Assembly: GCF_000020005.1 (NCBI RefSeq)
Contig: NC_010718.1
Span: 12,501 to 76,500, forward strand
DNA: 64,000 nt
From: Natranaerobius thermophilus JW/NM-WN-LF
Lineage (GTDB): Bacteria; Bacillota; Natranaerobiia; Natranaerobiales; Natranaerobiaceae
Direction of reading: 5' to 3'
Shown: piece after piece, positions 59,643-64,000 of the stretch
Position numbering within the stretch: the first letter of the stretch is position 1
How the letters are laid out: every line of letters begins with the position of its first letter
The notes under the pieces: model-generated
What the model saw: only the letters and a program-made list of their open reading frames with translations
Told to the model about the DNA's origin: nothing
Databases searched by the model: none
Made by a program: the position numbers and the translations under genes

Positions 59643-60427
59643 TGGTTCAATGTGTTGTGTTAGCAGGAAATTCTGAAACTGATAGAAAAGTAGCAGATTT
59701 AACATCTCAAAATATTAATAACAAGGCACTGGTACCTATTAATGGACAGCCGATGATTCAGTACATAATTTCTGCCCTAAAAAAATCTGACTTAGTAGAT
59801 GATATGGTGATTGTAGGTCCGAAACAGGAGTTGACAGGCAGACTAAAGGGTGAATCTCAAAACTTTGAAATTATTGAAAAACACGAATCGGGGAAAGTAT
59901 TGGATAATCTATTAAAAGGGATAGATTTTTTAAAACCTCAAAATAATATTTTAGTTGTAACTTCAGATATACCTTTACTAACGCCTGAAGCCATAGACAA
60001 TTTTATCAACCAATGCGATGACAAACTGGATTTACTTTATCCAGTAATACCGAAAGAAGCTAATCAAAAGGAATTTCCACAGGTAGAGAGAACCTATGTA
60101 AACTTATCTAATGGTAGCTTTACTGGTGGGAATGTTTTTTATATTAACCCGGCAAAGGTTAGGCCTTGCTACGAAAGAGTTGATCGAGTAATAAGAAACA
60201 GGAAAAATCCGCTTTTAATGGCCACGAATTTTGGGATTAGTTTTTTGGCGCAATTTTTAATGGGAAAGTTATCTTTAAAACAAGCTGAAGCCAAAATTTC
60301 ACAAATATTGCAGATACAAGCTAAAGTTATTGTTTCACACTATCCGGAACTTGGGATCGATATAGATAAATCAAGTGATATGAAATTAGCTGAAAAAATA
60401 ATAGATAGAGAAAAAGTTTATGTCTAA
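59642..60427 (+). CDS. MobA-like nucleotidyltransferase family protein
   Basis: 261 residues with an NTP transferase fold: VVLAGNSETDRK (variant of the usual LAGGxGxR loop), NKALVPINGQPMIQYIISAL, VVTSDIPLLTPEAIDNFI, GNVFYINPAKV. The missing second Gly and Arg of the nucleotide loop suggest altered substrate or loss of activity. Related to molybdenum-cofactor guanylyl- and sugar-nucleotide transferases, substrate unknown. Between ispE and purR. Confidence 0.75.
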   Translation: MVQCVVLAGNSETDRKVADLTSQNINNKALVPINGQPMIQYIISALKKSDLVDDMVIVGPKQELTGRLKGESQNFEIIEKHESGKVLDNLLKGIDFLKPQNNILVVTSDIPLLTPEAIDNFINQCDDKLDLLYPVIPKEANQKEFPQVERTYVNLSNGSFTGGNVFYINPAKVRPCYERVDRVIRNRKNPLLMATNFGISFLAQFLMGKLSLKQAEAKISQILQIQAKVIVSHYPELGIDIDKSSDMKLAEKIIDREKVYV

Positions 60428-60450
60428 AAAATATAGAAAGAGGTGACAGA

Positions 60451-61293
60451 GTGAAAGTTACGAGAGCATCTAAAATTTCACGGATTTTTTTTATGACCCA
60501 AAAATTACTATCCAATCCTGGGAAAATAATATCACTAAAATATTTTGTCGATAATTTGGGAGCTGCTAAATCCACTATAAGTGAAGATTTAACGGAAATC
60601 AAACAGAATTTACATGAATCAGGGGAAGGTACATTACAAACAGTGTCAGGCAAAAATGGTGGGATTAAATTTATACCCCTACAATCACAAGAAACAATCC
60701 AGGCCAACCTTGATCAATTAGAAGCTAAGCTCAAAGAAGCTCATAGAATTTTGCCTGGGGGTTATTTATATATGGGAGATATTATCTCTAACCCGGCATT
60801 GATTAAAAATGCGGCTAAAATGTTTGCTGGTTATTTTTCCCCTAAGGGCCCTGATGTAGTTTTAACTGTAGAAACCAAAGGGATATTACTAGCTGGATAC
60901 ACGGCGGACTATTTAGGCGTACCTTTGGCTATAGCTAGAAGAAACAGTCGGGTTACTGAAGGTTCCGTATTAACTATAAATTATATTTCTGGCTCAACTA
61001 ATATGATACAGACCATGTCTTTATCAACCAGGGCTATTGAAAAAAATAGTAAAGTACTGATTATAGATGATTTTATGAAACGAGGGGGAACTTTAAAAGG
61101 CCTTAAAAATTTGACATACGAATTTGAAAGTAATGTTGTTGGTTTGGGAGTTTTGCTTGAACAAGGTACCCAAAAAGAAAAACTCGTGTCTGAACATCTC
61201 TCTTTAGGTATATTGGAAAATATCAATGAAGAACAGGGACAAGTTAATCTGACTATGAGACGGGGAGATTTTTTAAAAAACAATTTTTATTAG
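60451..61293 (+). CDS. purR: Purine operon repressor PurR
   Basis: 280 residues. N-terminal winged helix (~1-75: LLSNPGKIISLKYFVDNLGAAKSTISEDLTEIK) and a PRPP-binding phosphoribosyltransferase domain (VLIIDDFMKRGGTLKGL at ~202). It represses purine genes; PRPP releases it. GTG 60451 with AGAGGTGAC upstream. Order ispE...purR...spoVG-glmU-prs agrees with B. subtilis. Confidence 0.95.
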   Translation: MKVTRASKISRIFFMTQKLLSNPGKIISLKYFVDNLGAAKSTISEDLTEIKQNLHESGEGTLQTVSGKNGGIKFIPLQSQETIQANLDQLEAKLKEAHRILPGGYLYMGDIISNPALIKNAAKMFAGYFSPKGPDVVLTVETKGILLAGYTADYLGVPLAIARRNSRVTEGSVLTINYISGSTNMIQTMSLSTRAIEKNSKVLIIDDFMKRGGTLKGLKNLTYEFESNVVGLGVLLEQGTQKEKLVSEHLSLGILENINEEQGQVNLTMRRGDFLKNNFY

Positions 61294-61352
61294 AAGGAAA
61301 TTTAGTATAATTGTAGAAGTAATAATAACTCGAGTATAAGGTGGTGACCTTG

Positions 61353-61640
61353 TTGGCAGCCAATAAAGAAACCCTTGAAATTAGCAATATTAAAATAAAT
61401 CTAATAAAAGATAACAGTAAAGTTAAAGCATTAGTTTCACTAGTGATAGAGGACTCCTTGGCTCTTCATGGAATAAAGGTTGTTGAAGGCAACTCAGGCT
61501 TATTTGTGGCAATGCCTAGCCGTAAAACCAAAGACAACGAGTATAAGGACATAGTGCATCCCATAACTCCCGAATTTAGAAAAAACATGCAAGAAACTAT
61601 CTTGGAAGTTTATCATGAAATGAGTGCAGAACCGGTATAA
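61353..61640 (+). CDS. spoVG: SpoVG regulatory protein
   Basis: 95 residues, with the core family pattern NSGLFVAMPSRKTKDNEYKDIVHP (~52-76). A small nucleic-acid-binding regulator of septation, envelope and sporulation genes. TTG 61353 is 8 bases after AAGGTGG; TTG 61350 and GTGs at 61341/61344 are alternatives, but the GTGs lie in the ribosome site. yabJ, which often precedes it, is absent. Confidence 0.9.
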   Translation: MAANKETLEISNIKINLIKDNSKVKALVSLVIEDSLALHGIKVVEGNSGLFVAMPSRKTKDNEYKDIVHPITPEFRKNMQETILEVYHEMSAEPV

Positions 61641-61646
61641 TTATGT

Positions 61647-61677
61647 CCAAAAAAGGAGCTAATATGCTCCTTTTTTG
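61647..61677 (+). terminator. spoVG terminator
   Basis: CCAAAAAAGGAGC/GCTCCTTTTTTGG, 13-bp stem with loop TAATAT. The T-run is inside the right arm; works in both directions. Its tail also supplies the TTGGTG -35 of glmU. Confidence 0.82.
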
Positions 61678-61703
61678 GTGTTAACCTTTAACTGTGATAT
61701 AAT
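61675..61703 (+). promoter_or_regulatory. glmU promoter
   Basis: TTGGTG (61675-61680), 17-base spacer, TATAAT (61698-61703) with extended -10 TGA. It begins inside the spoVG terminator, so glmU-prs has its own start. Confidence 0.65.
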
Positions 61704-61740
61704 ATTTTCGAACTTAAATTGGATGACTGGGGTGATTAGC

Positions 61741-63138
61741 TTGAATGATGCTAATACTACTGCTGTTATTTTAGCTGCTGGCAAGGGTACCAGAATGAAG
61801 TCAAAAATTCCAAAAGTATTACATGAAGTTTGTAATAAACCACTATTGTGGCATATTTTAACAGCTGCTCAATCTGTTACGGATAAGCAGACAGTGGTGA
61901 CTGGCTATGGTAGAGAAAAAGTAGAAAACTTTCTTAAAGAAAAATTTGATGATAAAAACTTAACAACTACAATTCAGGAACGTCAGATGGGTACTGGGCA
62001 TGCAGTTGTATGTGCAAAAAATCAATTAAATAGTCCACACACTATGGTGTTGTTAGGGGATACACCATTGATTACAGATCAAGAGCTGTCAGGACTGAAA
62101 AAATACCATGTTGATAATGCATCTGCAGCTACAATACTTACCATTACCGAGAATGATCCTCATGGCTATGGTAGGATTATTAGAGATAAAGACGGTTTTG
62201 TTAAAAAAATAGTTGAAGAAGCCGATGCCACACCGCAAGAGAAAGATATTAATGAAATTAATACAGGACTCATGATATTTGAGACTGAAAAACTTTTGTT
62301 TGCTTTAGATAAATTGGACTCAGAAAATAATCAAGGTGAATATTACTTAACTGATGTTATCAATATTTTGTATCAAACAGGCGAATGTGTTTTAGGATAT
62401 CAAATAGAAAAAACATATCGGGCATTGGGTGTTAATGACAGAGCAGAACTGGCTAGAGCCGAAAAAATAAAACGCCAGGAGATAAACAACGAGTTTATGT
62501 ATTGTGGAGTGACTATAAAAGATCCAGAAAGCACATATATAGATCCTGAGATTTCTATTGGATATGATACAGTTATTTACCCTAATACTTATCTTACTGG
62601 GGACACCCGTATAGGGACGAACTGTGAAATTGGTCCAGAGGTACAAATTTCAGATTCCTTTATCGGTGATGGCTGTAAAGTAAAAAAATCACAGATTACG
62701 GATAGTATATTAGAAGATGAGGTATCTATAGGTCCCTATGCTCAAATTCGTCCAGGTACAACAATTGGATCAAAAGCTAAAATAGGTAACTTTGTTGAAG
62801 TCAAAAATTCAAGTATCGGTGAAAACACTAAAGCTAATCATCTGGCCTATATTGGCGATGCAGATATAGGATCAAATGTTAATATGGGGGCCGGCAGTGT
62901 TATAGTGAATTATGATGGACAGATCAAACACAGAACAGTTATAGAGGATGGAGCTTTTGTTGGTTGTAATAGTAATCTAGTAGCTCCCGTTACGATAAAA
63001 ACGAATGCTTTCGTTGCTGCCGGGAGTACTGTAACAGAAAACATCCCTGAAGATAGCTTGGGGATTGCTCGATGCAGACAAACAAACAAAGAAGATTGGG
63101 TTACTAAAAAAATGGGCAGGGGGTATAGTGATGGCTAA
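61741..63138 (+). CDS. glmU: Bifunctional UDP-GlcNAc pyrophosphorylase / glucosamine-1-phosphate acetyltransferase
   Basis: 465 residues. N-terminal pyrophosphorylase ([49 protein letters not shown]) and C-terminal left-handed beta helix of hexapeptide repeats (~250-440; [34 protein letters not shown]). Makes UDP-GlcNAc for wall synthesis. TTG 61741 with GGGTGATT upstream; the longer frame from 61675 runs into the promoter. Overlaps the start of prs by 8 bases. Confidence 0.96.
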   Translation: MNDANTTAVILAAGKGTRMKSKIPKVLHEVCNKPLLWHILTAAQSVTDKQTVVTGYGREKVENFLKEKFDDKNLTTTIQERQMGTGHAVVCAKNQLNSPHTMVLLGDTPLITDQELSGLKKYHVDNASAATILTITENDPHGYGRIIRDKDGFVKKIVEEADATPQEKDINEINTGLMIFETEKLLFALDKLDSENNQGEYYLTDVINILYQTGECVLGYQIEKTYRALGVNDRAELARAEKIKRQEINNEFMYCGVTIKDPESTYIDPEISIGYDTVIYPNTYLTGDTRIGTNCEIGPEVQISDSFIGDGCKVKKSQITDSILEDEVSIGPYAQIRPGTTIGSKAKIGNFVEVKNSSIGENTKANHLAYIGDADIGSNVNMGAGSVIVNYDGQIKHRTVIEDGAFVGCNSNLVAPVTIKTNAFVAAGSTVTENIPEDSLGIARCRQTNKEDWVTKKMGRGYSDG

Positions 63139-64000
63139 TGATGAAAAGCGACTTAATACTAAAAACTTAAAGATTTTTTCAGGAAATGCTAATCTAAATC
63201 TATCCCAAGAAATAACAGAATATTTGGGAGTAGACATGGGAAAAGGCAAAGCTACAAGATTTAGTGATGGAGAAATTGATGTTGTAATTGAAGAAAGTAT
63301 TAGAGGTTCTGATGTATTTGTAGTACAACCTATTTGTTCTCCGGCAAATGAAAATATAATGGAACTGTTAATCATGTTGGATGCATTTAAAAGAGCATCA
63401 GCTCAAGAAATCAATGTAGTTATACCCTATTACGGTTATGCCAGAAAAGATAGAAAAGCTCGTGCTAGGGATCCAATAACAGCAAAATTAATGGCAGATT
63501 TACTGGAAACAGCTGGTGCCAATCGGGTCATTACCATGGACTTACATGCCCAACAAATTCAAGGCTTTTTCAATATTCCGCTAGATCATCTTCAAGCTGG
63601 GCCAATCCTAGCCGACTATTTCCAAGAAAAAGGGTTAGATGAGCCTGTGATTGTTTCTCCTGATATGGGTGGTGTACCTAGAGCGAGAGCCATGGCCGAG
63701 AACTTAAATTGTCCGATAGCCATAATTGATAAACGTCGTCCCGATGCCAATGTGGCCGAAATAATGAATGTTGTCGGAGATGTTGAGGGGAAAACGGCTA
63801 TCATGATTGACGACTTGATTGATACTGCAGGAACTATGTCACTAGCGGCGGAAGCCCTATTAAAGCATGGGGCTAAAGATGTATACGCATGTTGTACACA
63901 TCCTGTCTTAAGTGGCCCTGCAGTAGATAGATTGAGTAAATCACCCATTAAAGAAATAGTGGTTACTAATACAATTCCACTTCCAAAAGAAAAAGAACTG
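63131..64000 (+). CDS. prs: Ribose-phosphate pyrophosphokinase (partial at window end)
   Basis: 290 codons are present; the gene runs off the window end (full length is usually ~315). Makes PRPP from ribose 5-phosphate and ATP. Seen: [78 protein letters not shown], and the PRPP loop [13 protein letters not shown] (~224-236). ATG 63131 overlaps the glmU stop, with GCAGGGGG upstream. It is the enzyme that makes the ligand of PurR. Confidence 0.96.
   Translation, partial: MANDEKRLNTKNLKIFSGNANLNLSQEITEYLGVDMGKGKATRFSDGEIDVVIEESIRGSDVFVVQPICSPANENIMELLIMLDAFKRASAQEINVVIPYYGYARKDRKARARDPITAKLMADLLETAGANRVITMDLHAQQIQGFFNIPLDHLQAGPILADYFQEKGLDEPVIVSPDMGGVPRARAMAENLNCPIAIIDKRRPDANVAEIMNVVGDVEGKTAIMIDDLIDTAGTMSLAAEALLKHGAKDVYACCTHPVLSGPAVDRLSKSPIKEIVVTNTIPLPKEKEL

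Noticed and set aside
61675-61740. N-terminal extension of glmU
   Set aside because: It covers the promoter; the pyrophosphorylase domain begins right after TTG 61741.

Overview
The window is an AT-rich (outside the rRNA) stretch of a Gram-positive chromosome, almost certainly a strictly anaerobic, endospore-forming member of the Clostridia. Evidence: ferredoxin-linked 2-oxoacid oxidoreductases, a large SRP RNA of the Bacillus/Clostridium type, a T-box on serS, sporulation genes (SpoVB-type flippase, bofA, spoVG, a SipL-like protein, abrB), and gene order matching the origin-proximal Bacillus subtilis segment from serS to prs. From memory of gene content it resembles Natranaerobius (halo-alkali-thermophile). 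No search was run, so the genus is inference.

Layout. 1-3.4 kb: 3' part of an rRNA operon (23S with a ~152-nt intervening sequence, then 5S and a terminator). 3.7-9.9 kb: SpoVB-type flippase, a second EF-G-like GTPase, ddl and pdxS. 10.1-13.4 kb: translation block with T-box, serS, tRNA-Ser(UGA), tRNA-Ser(GCU), tRNA-Arg(ACG), tadA, tRNA-Ser(CGA), tRNA-Ser(GGA) and SRP RNA. 13.5-17.1 kb: dnaX-ybaB-recR-yaaL-bofA, with a likely programmed -1 frameshift in dnaX. 17.3-24.5 kb: P-loop protein, single-chain pyruvate:ferredoxin oxidoreductase, and a four-subunit 2-oxoacid oxidoreductase (korABCD-type). 24.5-28.1 kb: HTH/TPR regulator divergent from an FtsA-like actin-fold protein.

28.1-29.6 kb: complete IS of IS1202/ISNCY type with a 19-bp target duplication, just upstream of guaB. 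31.5-32.8 kb: Na+-coupled transporter. 33-41.4 kb: the yaaO-tmk-yaaQ-yaaR-holB-ricT cluster, with a SpoIIIAA/Ycf45-like ATPase added and split by a ZIP transporter and a second complete IS (IS6-like, 8-bp duplication). 41.4-43.9 kb: an unusual MurE-like ligase divergent from rsmI. 44-49.7 kb: abrB, metG, tatD, G5-RlpA protein, rsmA, YkuK-like protein. 49.7-58.6 kb: veg, a protein of three SANT/Myb-like repeats, SipL-like protein, half-size GDT1, dacF-type carboxypeptidase, nicotinate phosphoribosyltransferase, and a cyanophycinase-cyanophycin synthetase pair. 58.7-64 kb: ispE, a MobA-like nucleotidyltransferase, purR, spoVG, glmU and prs (cut by the window end).

The genes are mainly housekeeping (translation, DNA replication and repair, wall precursors, nucleotide and cofactor supply) plus anaerobic carbon metabolism and nitrogen storage as cyanophycin. 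No CRISPR, prophage or restriction system was seen. The best leads are the dnaX frameshift signal, the serS/tRNA-Ser and tadA/tRNA-Arg linkages, the long helix enclosing tRNA-Ser(CGA), the 23S intervening sequence, the triple-SANT protein, the MurE-like ligase lacking the usual specificity motif, the cyanophycin operon, and the hairpin that hides the transposase ribosome site in the IS6-like element.
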